Assembly: GCA_007120485.1 (NCBI GenBank)
Contig: SKNP01000390.1
Span: forward strand, 1 to 7,812
Length of the DNA stretch: 7,812 bases
Direction: 5' to 3'
From: Nitriliruptoraceae bacterium
GTDB taxonomy: Bacteria > Actinomycetota > Nitriliruptoria > Nitriliruptorales > Nitriliruptoraceae
Part shown: piece after piece, positions 1 through 6,102 of the stretch
Position numbering within the stretch: position 1 is the first letter of the stretch
Layout of the letters: each line of letters opens with the position of its first letter
Translations under genes and position numbers: made by a program
Notes under the pieces: generated by a model
Databases searched by the model: none
What the model saw: only the letters and a program-made list of their open reading frames with translations
Told to the model about the DNA's origin: nothing

Positions 1-470
1 CCCATCGCCACCACCAGCAGCGTGACGTGGAACGTCCGCCACCAGGTGTCCAGGATCGGCATCAACGGTCCCGGCTCGGCGTACATCAGACCGGCCAGGG
101 CGAGCACGAGCCCCCCGCCGAGCAGCACGAAGCCGTTGAGTTCGGGGCGTCGGCGGACGAACTGCAGGTACACCAACCCCGTGACCACCCCGGCCAGCGC
201 CATCAGCGAGGTGACCTCGAACATGTTGCCGAGCGGGAGCCGGTCCTGCGCCAGCGCCCGGACGACCTCATGGGTGAGGTGGGCGGTGAGCGCGAGCACC
301 GTGACCACCCCAGCGAGGCGCTGCGCCCGCTGCCCACGCAGCTGCTCGGCGCGACGACCGACGGTGGTCGTGAGCGCGTAGAGGTAGACGAACGCCGCCG
401 TGAAGTACAGCAGCAGGGTCGTCGGCGAGTACAGCAGCCGGGAGAACTCCGCCAGCTGGTCCTGGCTCAT
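1..470 (-). CDS. ccsB: Cytochrome c biogenesis protein CcsB/ResC (CcsA family), N-terminal part, cut by window edge
   Basis: This is the membrane partner of ResB in System II cytochrome c maturation; the family carries haem across the membrane and presents it to apocytochrome c on the outer face. The visible 156 codons start at an ATG at 470 and run off the window. Hydrophobic helices lie at about residues 14-34, 52-72, 84-105 and 112-130, and a further one is starting at the window edge. Family-like features are TAHLTHEVVR (His64, His67), LGNMFE (80-85) and WWRTFHVTLL (143-152) with His148, probably the periplasmic haem-binding His that precedes the WWD domain. The WWD motif itself lies beyond the edge. 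The ATG overlaps the resB stop as ATGA (4 bp), which implies translational coupling and a ResB-CcsB complex. Complete family members are about 300 residues or more, so roughly half is visible. Confidence in family is high; the split ResB + CcsB form is clear. Confidence 0.92.
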   Translation of the reverse strand, partial: MSQDQLAEFSRLLYSPTTLLLYFTAAFVYLYALTTTVGRRAEQLRGQRAQRLAGVVTVLALTAHLTHEVVRALAQDRLPLGNMFEVTSLMALAGVVTGLVYLQFVRRRPELNGFVLLGGGLVLALAGLMYAEPGPLMPILDTWWRTFHVTLLVVAM

Positions 471-2428
471 GGTCGGGCCACCTCGTGGTCGGACGCGTCG
501 TCGGGCGTCGCGGCTTGATCGTGCAGCGCAGGTTGCGGATCGTGCTCGGGGGACGGTGCGTCACGGCGGCCGGCGCCGTCGTCGTCGATCCGGTCGGACG
601 GTCCGCCGTCGATGGCGCCGTTATCGGTGCCGCCGGTGCCGTGCGGACCCGACTCGTCCTCGGGGCCGGTCACCTCGCTACCGGAGACCCGCGACGACAG
701 CTCCTCGACGATCCGCGCGTGCTCCTCGACGAACGCGTCCGGCCGCTGGAACGCACGGCCAGCGACCGTCACGAGGGTACGTCCACGCGCGGGGTCCGGG
801 GTCGCGAACACCCACAGCCGGCGGCGGTAGGCGTACAACGCGGGGATCAGGCCACCGACCAGCAGGGCCGCGCCGGCGAGCAGCGCGGGGATCGCGGGCC
901 GCGAGCTGACCTGGAACCCGACCCACCGGCGTAGCTCGGGGAAGCGGACCGTGACGTCCTCGTTGCTCAGCTCCTGACCGGGACGCAGGAACCCACCACC
1001 TTCCGACTCCAACGCGGAGACGTCCAGTTCGTTGACCGTCTGCTGGGTCGCGCCGAGCTGGAGATCGCCCCGGTACTGCTGGAACAGCAGCATCGGCGCC
1101 TCGTCCCACGGGGCGCCGGTCGGGATGGGTCGGCCCAGCTCCTCGTCGTCCGGCGCGAACGGGTAGAAGAAGATGTCGAGCCCGACGTCCGGGTCCGCCG
1201 CCGGCGCCTTCACCGCACCGCGGTACGCACCGGAGTCCTCGAGCGTCGGGGTGATGAACCCGTCGTGGACGACCTCACCGTCCACCTCGACGACGACCCG
1301 GGGGGCGTAGCCCCAGTCGAGCTGGGTGACCTGCCGCCCCTCGATGTCGATCGGCTGGTTGGAGTCGATGGTCTCGCGGTACGGCTCCGACCCGTCCGAC
1401 GGGGTGATCAGCACGTCGGATCGGAACTCGGTCGGCTGCCCGGCGCCGGGCGCCAGAGGGTCGCGGACCCAGTCGACGTGGAACTCCTCGAGTTCCATCC
1501 GCCAACCTGCGTGGTCACCTTCGCCGAACCAGCGGCCCGGGGAGTAGCTCCAGTAGGACACCGCGGTGTCGCGGAAGCCGGCCTCACCCTCGACCACGCC
1601 ACGCTGCCCTTCGAAGGTGAGCAGCTGCCCGAAGACGATGGCGGCTAGCAGCACGTAGAAGCTGAGGTGGAACAGCAGGCTGCCACCTTCACGGCTGACC
1701 AGGCCCTTCTCGGCCGCCACCTGGGCGGGGGTGCTCCGTGAGCGGACCGCGGTCGTTCCGTGCGTGGTGGCGGCTGCCGCGGTCCCACCGGTCGCGTCGG
1801 GGGCCTCCGTCGGCCCGCCGCCCGCTGCCGGCCCGTCCGGCGTCGCGTCGTGTCTGCGGAGCCGCCAGCGGCGACGTCGCAGCAGCTCCTCGGCGTGGGT
1901 GTGGACCTCGTCGGCGGTCGCGTCGGTCGCGAAGCTGGCGGTCTCGTCGCGCGCACCGACGCGTCGGACCACCGGCGGCTTGCTCCGGCGCACCAGGCGG
2001 ATCCACGCCTTGATCCGCGGTACGAGACAGGCCGTCAGGCTCAGGTACAGCAGGAACAGCAGGACCGTGAAGGCCACCGAGCCGTACATGTCGTAGGCGC
2101 CGATGGCGTCCAGGACCTGGCTGACGGCCACCCCGGGACCAGCCTCGCCACTGCGCCACTCGCTGACGGTCGTCGGCACGTTCGGTTCCTGCGGCACGAA
2201 CGTGCCGATGACGCTCAGGACCGCGAGGGCGGCCAGCAGGTACAGGGCGGTCCGCATCCGGGTCAGCCACCGCCACCCCATGACGACCGAGTCCCACACG
2301 AACCGCACCGGTTCCGGTGCCCGCTGCTTCCAGCCCGAACCACGAGGCGGCCGGCGAACCGACGGGTTCGCCTCGGGTGGCGGCGCGGACTCGGTCACGG
2401 CGTCGGCCTCGGCGGGTTCGGTGGGCAT
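467..2428 (-). CDS. resB: Cytochrome c biogenesis protein ResB (Ccs1 family)
   Basis: ResB works with CcsB/ResC to deliver haem to apocytochromes c at the outer face of the membrane (System II). The 653-residue product has the family topology: TM helices at about 61-78, 117-136 and 250-270, a large extracytoplasmic domain (about 271-510), and a fourth helix at about 513-533. The family-like segment GSLLFHLSFYVLL (249-261) carries an intramembrane His254. Two parts look added: an Ala/Thr/Gly-rich stretch at about 195-238 in the cytoplasmic loop, and an acidic Gly/Asp/Pro-rich tail from about 583 to the end. These make it longer than the usual roughly 450-550 residues. The ATG at 2428 follows a GGAG only 2 nt upstream, and that GGAG lies in a hairpin (2429-2450). 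The gene begins 43 bp after ccdA and its TGA overlaps the ccsB start. Family assignment is firm; the exact start is moderately sure. Confidence 0.93.
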   Translation of the reverse strand: MPTEPAEADAVTESAPPPEANPSVRRPPRGSGWKQRAPEPVRFVWDSVVMGWRWLTRMRTALYLLAALAVLSVIGTFVPQEPNVPTTVSEWRSGEAGPGVAVSQVLDAIGAYDMYGSVAFTVLLFLLYLSLTACLVPRIKAWIRLVRRSKPPVVRRVGARDETASFATDATADEVHTHAEELLRRRRWRLRRHDATPDGPAAGGGPTEAPDATGGTAAAATTHGTTAVRSRSTPAQVAAEKGLVSREGGSLLFHLSFYVLLAAIVFGQLLTFEGQRGVVEGEAGFRDTAVSYWSYSPGRWFGEGDHAGWRMELEEFHVDWVRDPLAPGAGQPTEFRSDVLITPSDGSEPYRETIDSNQPIDIEGRQVTQLDWGYAPRVVVEVDGEVVHDGFITPTLEDSGAYRGAVKAPAADPDVGLDIFFYPFAPDDEELGRPIPTGAPWDEAPMLLFQQYRGDLQLGATQQTVNELDVSALESEGGGFLRPGQELSNEDVTVRFPELRRWVGFQVSSRPAIPALLAGAALLVGGLIPALYAYRRRLWVFATPDPARGRTLVTVAGRAFQRPDAFVEEHARIVEELSSRVSGSEVTGPEDESGPHGTGGTDNGAIDGGPSDRIDDDGAGRRDAPSPEHDPQPALHDQAATPDDASDHEVARP

Positions 2429-2450
2429 CGCTCCATCCGGGTTCGGAGCG
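2429..2450 (-). promoter_or_regulatory. Hairpin covering the resB ribosome-binding site
   Basis: On the minus strand CGCTCC (2450-2445) pairs perfectly with GGAGCG (2434-2429) across a 10-nt loop, and the 3' arm ends directly before the resB ATG. The only purine-rich Shine-Dalgarno candidate for resB, GGAG, is inside this arm. When folded, the hairpin would hide the site, so translation of resB may depend on opening of the structure, for example by ribosomes leaving ccdA 43 bp upstream. A short alternative pairing, TCCG with CGGA, exists inside the same element. The pairing is seen directly; the regulatory role is inference. Confidence 0.45.
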
Positions 2451-2471
2451 CGTGAGTGCAGCGGTCAGCAG

Positions 2472-3230
2472 CTAGATCGGCAGGTACACCCCGTCGATCA
2501 GGGGCCGGAGCATGAAGATGAACCGGTCCCACAGCCCGGTGGCGATCGCGATCCCGACCCCGACCAGGACGCTGCCACCCGCGATCTGCAGACGTCGCGA
2601 GTTGCGTCGCAGCAGGTCCAGGACGCCGGAGACCCGTCGGAACAGCAACCCGATCAGGATGAAGGGCACGCCCAGGCCGAGGGCGTAGACGAACCCGAGG
2701 AAGGCGCCCCGGCCGGAGACCCCGCCGCCCGCCGAGACCGAAGCGGAGAGCGTGAGGATCGCACCGGCGGCGGGCCCGAGGCAGGGCGTCCAGCCGACAC
2801 CGAACACGAAGCCGAGGACCGGTGCCCCAGCGATCCCGGAGTTCGGCGCGCGGTTGGCGACCCGGACCTCACGCATCAGCGTGCCGCGGGCCATGAGGAG
2901 GCCGAGGCCCGCCACGAGCGCGCCCATGAGGATCCGCGCGACCGGGCTGCGATCGAGGAAGTTGAGCGCGCCGACCGCGAACCCGAGCATCGTGAAGGGG
3001 ATCGCGAAACCGACCACGAACAACGTCGAACCGAGCATGACCCGACCGCGTGCCCGCAGGTCGCCGCTCTCCAGATCCTGACCGGACAGACCGGTCATGA
3101 ACGACAGGTAGCCGGGTACCAGGGGGATCACGCACGGCGAGGCGAAGGACACCAACCCGGCGGCGAACGCGATCGTCGCCGCCAACAGCACGTTGGCGTC
3201 CAGGACGATCGTGCGGACGGTCTCCGCCAC
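2472..3230 (-). CDS. ccdA: CcdA, membrane thiol-disulfide electron carrier for cytochrome c maturation
   Basis: CcdA passes electrons from cytoplasmic thioredoxin across the membrane to an extracytoplasmic thioredoxin-like protein, which keeps the CXXCH cysteines of apocytochromes c reduced. The 252-residue protein is almost entirely hydrophobic, with about six helices, which is the usual size for the family. Two signature motifs are present: FASPCVIPLVPGYLSF with Cys33 in the first helix, and GVGWTPCLGP with Cys150 in the fourth. These two cysteines form the redox pair. The start is GTG at 3230; GAGG (3240-3237), inside the end of tlpA, sits 6 nt upstream. The tlpA stop is only 1 bp away, so the two are translationally coupled, which fits CcdA reducing the TlpA encoded just before it. 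resB follows after 43 bp. The related DsbD membrane domain is a less likely alternative because there are no DsbD-type periplasmic domains here. Confidence 0.95.
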   Translation of the reverse strand: MAETVRTIVLDANVLLAATIAFAAGLVSFASPCVIPLVPGYLSFMTGLSGQDLESGDLRARGRVMLGSTLFVVGFAIPFTMLGFAVGALNFLDRSPVARILMGALVAGLGLLMARGTLMREVRVANRAPNSGIAGAPVLGFVFGVGWTPCLGPAAGAILTLSASVSAGGGVSGRGAFLGFVYALGLGVPFILIGLLFRRVSGVLDLLRRNSRRLQIAGGSVLVGVGIAIATGLWDRFIFMLRPLIDGVYLPI

Positions 3231-3231
3231 C

Positions 3232-3798
3232 TCAGACCTCGCCGGCGATCGACTCGAGCAGGCCCAGGAGTTCCGGCGTGTCGGTCACGCCGAAGATCCG
3301 GGCCGCCACCCGGCCCTCGCGGTCGATCAGGATCGTGGTCGGGATCGTCCGGGGCCCGACCCCCTCGAACCGGGAGGCGTAGTCGTTCGCGGGGTCGAAC
3401 AGCGACGGGTACGGGATGTCGAACTCCCGTGCATGCGCCTGCGCGTTGGGGCGGGTGTCCTCGATGTTGACCCCGAGGAACGCCACCTCGTCGTCGGGGA
3501 GCGCCTGGGACGCCTCGTTGAGGTCGGGCTGCTCGGCACGGCACGGTCCGCACCACGACGCCCAGAAGTTCACCACGACCGTGCGGCCTTCGAGGTCGCT
3601 CAGCGCGACCTCCTCGTCCTCGTCGGTGACGGTCTCGAGCCGGTCGACGGGCGCAGGCTGGCGCTCCTCGACCGCGATGGGGCAGAGGCCGTCGCGGACG
3701 CCGGGGATCGGGTCGCAGTCATCGGCTGATGCGCTACTGCCAGCGCACGCGGACAGCACGAGGCCGAGACCCAGCAGCCACCATGGGGTGCGAGCCAC
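3232..3798 (-). CDS. TlpA/ResA-like thioredoxin lipoprotein
   Basis: This is an extracytoplasmic thioredoxin-fold protein that probably reduces apocytochrome c cysteines with electrons from CcdA. The preferred start is GTG at 3798 (188 residues), because AGAAGGG (3814-3808) lies 9 nt upstream and the product then begins with a compact signal peptide, MARTPWWLLGLGLVLSAC. Its LSAC lipobox predicts a lipid-modified Cys18 on the outer face of the membrane. A GTG eight codons further upstream (3822) is in frame but lacks a convincing ribosome-binding site. The thioredoxin core has NFWASWCGPC with active cysteines 83 and 86 and the cis-Pro in TIPTT (Pro153). Two extra cysteines, 28 and 39, lie in the linker after the lipobox. 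ccdA starts 1 bp after the stop. ResA is the likely functional equivalent given the neighbours, but a general TlpA reductase cannot be excluded. Confidence 0.92.
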   Translation of the reverse strand: MARTPWWLLGLGLVLSACAGSSASADDCDPIPGVRDGLCPIAVEERQPAPVDRLETVTDEDEEVALSDLEGRTVVVNFWASWCGPCRAEQPDLNEASQALPDDEVAFLGVNIEDTRPNAQAHAREFDIPYPSLFDPANDYASRFEGVGPRTIPTTILIDREGRVAARIFGVTDTPELLGLLESIAGEV

Positions 3799-3807
3799 GC
3801 TTGGGAT

Positions 3808-3814
3808 CCCTTCT
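3808..3814 (-). promoter_or_regulatory. Ribosome-binding site that decides the tlpA-like start
   Basis: AGAAGGG on the minus strand lies 9 nt upstream of the GTG at 3798. It favours this start over the in-frame GTG at 3822, which has no such sequence before it. The resulting N-terminus is also a standard short lipoprotein signal peptide. Confidence 0.6.
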
Positions 3815-3924
3815 GCGACCACCGACGAGGTGGCGCCGCGAGCGGTTCGGACCCGGACATCGCCGCGACGCGACGCGCCACGGTCGATGGAGGGAGGGTG
3901 CCGTGGCTATCGCGTTCATGCCAA

Positions 3925-3942
3925 CCGGTCCCCGCGGACCGG
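3925..3942 (-). other. Perfect 7-bp inverted repeat with 4-nt loop
   Basis: CCGGTCC (3925-3931) and GGACCGG (3936-3942) are perfect complements around CCGC. In RNA of either strand this would be a very stable GC-rich hairpin about 130 nt upstream of the tlpA-like start. There is no T-run on either side, so an intrinsic terminator of the classical kind is not supported. It could be a leader structure, a protein-binding palindrome, or a terminator of the T-less kind proposed for high-GC genomes. Confidence 0.5.
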
Positions 3943-3955
3943 ACGCGGCACGAAC

Positions 3956-3976
3956 GGGGGTGGGGGCAGGGGCGGG
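3956..3976 (+). other. G-tract cluster fitting a G-quadruplex pattern
   Basis: Four G-runs of 5, 5, 4 and 3 (3956-3960, 3962-3966, 3969-3972, 3974-3976) are separated by loops of 1, 2 and 1 nt, which matches the standard G3+N1-7 quadruplex pattern. More G-runs follow at 3991-3995, 3997-4000, 4025-4029 and 4032-4034. The tract is on the template strand for the minus-strand genes, so the RNA would be C-rich and any quadruplex would form in DNA. The sequence pattern is directly visible; folding and function are inference. Confidence 0.5.
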
Positions 3977-4034
3977 CCGGCGACAACAACGGGGGTGGGG
4001 TATCAACCGGCCGGCGACAACAGCGGGGGCCGGG
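3975..4034 (+). repeat. Two imperfect 26-bp direct repeats, period 34 bp, with a partial third copy
   Basis: Copies at 3975-4000 and 4009-4034 match at 23 of 26 positions by eye and share the core GGCCGGCGACAACA. A partial upstream copy, AACGGGGGTGGGG at 3953-3965, matches 3988-4000 exactly with a period of 35 bp. Between the two full copies is the palindrome CCGGCCGG (4007-4014). Regular spacing of about three helical turns fits tandem protein-binding sites, but simple slippage repeats in a G-rich region are an equal possibility. Confidence 0.6.
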
Positions 4035-4116
4035 TAGGCGCTGGCTGGCGGCACGGACGAGGCAGGCGCGGAAGCAAGCCCACAGCACCCCCACGGGGAC
4101 GTCGTCGCGGGCCGGT

Positions 4117-4130
4117 CACCGAGGCCGGTG
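4117..4130 (-). terminator. Possible terminator hairpin after the bc-complex gene group
   Basis: CACCG (4117-4121) and CGGTG (4126-4130) pair around AGGC, 2 bp after the stop codon of the preceding gene. The stem is short (5 bp) and there is no T-run downstream, so this is only a weak candidate placed where a terminator would be expected. Confidence 0.25.
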
Positions 4131-4132
4131 GC

Positions 4133-5047
4133 TCACTGCGCGATGGGTTCCGCGATGCGCTCGGGCTGTTCAGCCTCCGCGGCGAGCCGCTTGTCGCGCA
4201 TCTCGAGCCGGTCGAGCCAGAACAGGCTGGCGAGGAAGAACACGAACGACAGGACCGTCCAGATCGCCGACGGCAACCACACCATCCCGGGGTCGTAGAA
4301 CGAGTACCAGTACCTCGACTCGCCCACGGGCACGGGGTCGAGCGGGATGTCGTCCGCATCGGTGAAGGTCGCGAAGGCCTGGAACTCCTGGGCGGCGAGC
4401 AGGATGCCGGTGTCCGGATCCTCGCGAACGATCGGTTCGTCGACCGGTTCAGCGGTGAAGAACGGCTGCGCCCGACCGACCGCGTCCTCCGGTTCCTGGG
4501 CGGCCGCATCCTCCTCCAACTGCTGCCGCCGCTCCGTCCCGATCTGCGCGACGTTGTTCTCGTCGACGGGGAGGAACTGCCCGATCATGTCCTGCTCGGC
4601 CTCACCGACGGACGCCGCGAGCGAGCCGAACGCCGGGTCGTCCTCGATCTCCTCGACCGACAGACCCTCGACCCCGGTGAACGCCTCGACCGACTCGAAC
4701 GCGTCGAGGTCCTCGATCCCGGTGAAGAAGCTGGCGCGCTCCGAACCTTCCTCGAAGGCGTACCAGCTGTCGGCGTAGTCATCGGGTCGCTCACCGGGCA
4801 GGTGGGTGATGCCGAGGCCCTGGGTGATCCCCGGGCCACCGAACCACCAGAAGACCCCGATCAGGAACGCGAAACCGAAGAACGCGGTGCCGTAGATCGC
4901 GCCGGCCTTGCGTGCGCCGTAGTTGGACCACAGCAACAGGTACACCGACCCGGACATGAACAACAGCCCGAGGGGAACGGCGAGGTAGGACGCCGGATGG
5001 TCGGCCGGGACCGCTTCCTCGACCGCCAGAAAGAGCAACTCCGTCAC
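4133..5047 (-). CDS. Three-helix membrane protein of unknown function in the bc-complex gene group
   Basis: I do not recognise this 304-residue protein as a named family. Helices are predicted at about 21-41, 48-70 and 258-279. The short loop after helix 1 (NYGARKAG) and the tail after helix 3 (DRLEMRDKR) are basic, so both probably face the cytoplasm. That places the acidic segment 71-257, about 187 residues, outside the cell. The segment is rich in Glu/Asp and in aromatic residues near the end (RYWYSFYDPGMVW, 245-257). There are no cysteines and no CXXCH, so it is not a cytochrome c or iron-sulfur protein. The GTG start at 5047 is chosen because GGAGG (5060-5056) lies 8 nt upstream; a longer in-frame reading would overlap the cytochrome c gene and adds only Arg-rich sequence. 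It follows the cytochrome c gene by 31 bp. Its position suggests an accessory subunit or assembly factor of the complex; this is inference. Confidence 0.85.
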   Translation of the reverse strand: MTELLFLAVEEAVPADHPASYLAVPLGLLFMSGSVYLLLWSNYGARKAGAIYGTAFFGFAFLIGVFWWFGGPGITQGLGITHLPGERPDDYADSWYAFEEGSERASFFTGIEDLDAFESVEAFTGVEGLSVEEIEDDPAFGSLAASVGEAEQDMIGQFLPVDENNVAQIGTERRQQLEEDAAAQEPEDAVGRAQPFFTAEPVDEPIVREDPDTGILLAAQEFQAFATFTDADDIPLDPVPVGESRYWYSFYDPGMVWLPSAIWTVLSFVFFLASLFWLDRLEMRDKRLAAEAEQPERIAEPIAQ

Positions 5048-5055
5048 GTCCTCGT

Positions 5056-5060
5056 CCTCC
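5056..5060 (-). promoter_or_regulatory. Ribosome-binding site that decides the start of the unknown membrane protein
   Basis: GGAGG on the minus strand lies 8 nt before the GTG at 5047, within the 31-bp gap after the cytochrome c stop. This is a near-ideal Shine-Dalgarno sequence and argues against starts upstream that would run into the cytochrome c gene. Confidence 0.65.
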
Positions 5061-5078
5061 GTGCCGTGGTCGGCATCG

Positions 5079-6086
5079 TCATCCCTCGTCCTCGCCTTCG
5101 TCCCCGTCCGCGCCCTCGACCGTGGGTGGACCACCGATCTGCGCAGACGAGGGCCCGCCGGTCTCCTGGATGTCCTCGAGGTGGTTGACGACCGCATCGA
5201 TGGCGTCGTCGGTGAGCGTCTGGTCGAAGTCCGGCATCGGCGCGTTCCCCGTGAGGTTGCGGCCGTTGACGATGGCCTCCCTCACAGCCGCCCGAGCCTC
5301 CTCCAACGACCCGTCGTCCTCGCCCGACCAGCCGTAGCGTTCGTAGACGTTGATCAGCTGCGGGCCGACGCCACCCTCGGCGTCGACGCCATGGCAGCGG
5401 GCACAGTTGTCGTCGAACACGTCCTCGCCGGACTGCCCCACGAACTCCTGCGCTTCGGGTAGCTCCCCGGTCTGGACCGAGAGGATGTAGGCGGTGATCT
5501 GCTCGAGTTGGTTGTCGGAGTAGGAACCGCCTTGGCCGACGCTGAACGCCTCCATCGGGGTACCGGGCCGGCCGTAGAACAACGTGTTGTAGATGAACGC
5601 TTCGACGTCCTCCACGACCTCGCTGTCCTGGTAACGGGCGACGATGTTGTCCAGCGCCGGTGCCGGCCAGGCCGCATCGACGTCGGGGTCGGGGTGCGCT
5701 GCGGAGCCGCCTTCCAGGTTCGCGCCGTGACAGGTGGCGCAGGCGTTCTGGTACTCCTCGCGACCCGCCTGCACGTCCTGCTCGTAGAACTCGTCGACGG
5801 CGTTGTTGATGCGGGTCGGCTCGATCAGCCAGTAGATCGGCAGGAACAGCGACGCGAACACCGCGAGCGCCACGCCCCACGACATGGCCCGCTCCATCCC
5901 GGTGGTCTCGAGCTCCTCGTCGGAGTGGTAGGGCCGCATCGCCAACGGGATGTCGGCGTGGCGCTTCGGGCCCTTGCGCTTCCCGGGGCCGACCACGAAG
6001 TAGGCCACCGCGAAGCCGACGAGCGCCACGATCAGGATCACGAGGGGCACGTTGCCGGCCAGCGCGGCCACGTAGGGCTGGATCAT
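5079..6086 (-). CDS. Membrane-anchored dihaem cytochrome c subunit of the bc-type complex
   Basis: This is the electron-accepting cytochrome c of the complex, taking electrons from the Rieske protein and passing them to an oxidase or carrier. The 335-residue protein has two N-terminal helices (about 12-33 and 70-88) joined by a basic cytoplasmic loop (GKRKGPKRH), which puts the rest outside. Two cytochrome c domains follow. The first has CATCH (Cys116, Cys119, His120) and probable axial Met178 in GTPMEAF. The second has CARCH (Cys228, Cys231, His232) and probable Met284 in NAPMPDF. The C-terminus is acidic and has no membrane anchor. The ATG at 6086 has GGAG 7 nt upstream and lies 16 bp after the Rieske stop. 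Actinobacterial QcrC also has two haems but normally ends in a membrane anchor, so this is a functional counterpart with a different layout. A CcoP-like oxidase subunit is the main alternative, made less likely by the neighbours. Confidence 0.93.
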   Translation of the reverse strand: MIQPYVAALAGNVPLVILIVALVGFAVAYFVVGPGKRKGPKRHADIPLAMRPYHSDEELETTGMERAMSWGVALAVFASLFLPIYWLIEPTRINNAVDEFYEQDVQAGREEYQNACATCHGANLEGGSAAHPDPDVDAAWPAPALDNIVARYQDSEVVEDVEAFIYNTLFYGRPGTPMEAFSVGQGGSYSDNQLEQITAYILSVQTGELPEAQEFVGQSGEDVFDDNCARCHGVDAEGGVGPQLINVYERYGWSGEDDGSLEEARAAVREAIVNGRNLTGNAPMPDFDQTLTDDAIDAVVNHLEDIQETGGPSSAQIGGPPTVEGADGDEGEDEG

Positions 6087-6102
6087 GCGAGGTCTCCGAG
6101 GA

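Larger units (their letters stand above)
3799..4132 (-). other. Intergenic region of about 330 bp between the bc-complex genes and the maturation genes
   Basis: No convincing gene lies here on either strand. The open frames present are arginine/glycine-rich, lack domains, and extend from antisense frames of the neighbours. The region carries a possible terminator hairpin just after the upstream gene, two direct repeats, G-rich tracts on the plus strand, and a strong hairpin nearer to the downstream gene. It is by far the largest gap in the window, so it is the natural place for the end of one transcript and the promoter of tlpA-ccdA-resB-ccsB. I could not find a clear -35/-10 pair. TTGATA on the minus strand at about 4006-4001 has no matching -10 at normal spacing. 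Confidence 0.7.

Noticed and set aside
2103..3470. Long open frame on the plus strand (455 codons)
   Set aside because: It lies antisense to ccdA and parts of resB and the tlpA-like gene. Its product is an Arg/Asp/Glu/Gly-rich low-complexity sequence with no domain or helix pattern, as expected from the opposite strand of high-GC genes.
3799..3822. Start of the tlpA-like gene at the GTG at 3822
   Set aside because: No ribosome-binding site upstream. The GTG at 3798 has AGAAGGG at good spacing and gives a compact lipoprotein signal peptide.
4001..4006. TTGATA on the minus strand as a -35 promoter box
   Set aside because: No -10-like hexamer (TAnnnT) at 16-19 bp spacing; the sequence there is TCGCCG-like.
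3734..4054. Small open frames on both strands in the gap
   Set aside because: Arg/Gly/Pro-rich products created by G-rich repeats, with no start-site support and no family resemblance.
5047..5077. Ten-codon reading frame starting at an ATG just after the cytochrome c stop and ending over the GTG of the next gene
   Set aside because: Arg/Thr-rich peptide without support. Translational coupling is possible, but the good Shine-Dalgarno sequence lies inside it and serves the GTG.
3416..5188. Long open frame on the plus strand (590 codons)
   Set aside because: Antisense to the tlpA-like gene and the unknown membrane protein and running through the gap. Arg/Gly/Ser-rich product, no recognisable motif.
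5048..5197. N-terminal extension of the unknown membrane protein to an ATG at 5197
   Set aside because: It would overlap the cytochrome c gene by over 100 bp and adds only Arg/Ser-rich sequence. The GTG at 5047 has GGAGG 8 nt upstream.
5044..5880. Minus-strand open frame of 278 codons inside the dihaem cytochrome c gene
   Set aside because: It is a frame-shifted reading of the cytochrome c gene, whose own frame has two CXXCH motifs and helices. The shadow product is Arg/Gly-rich.
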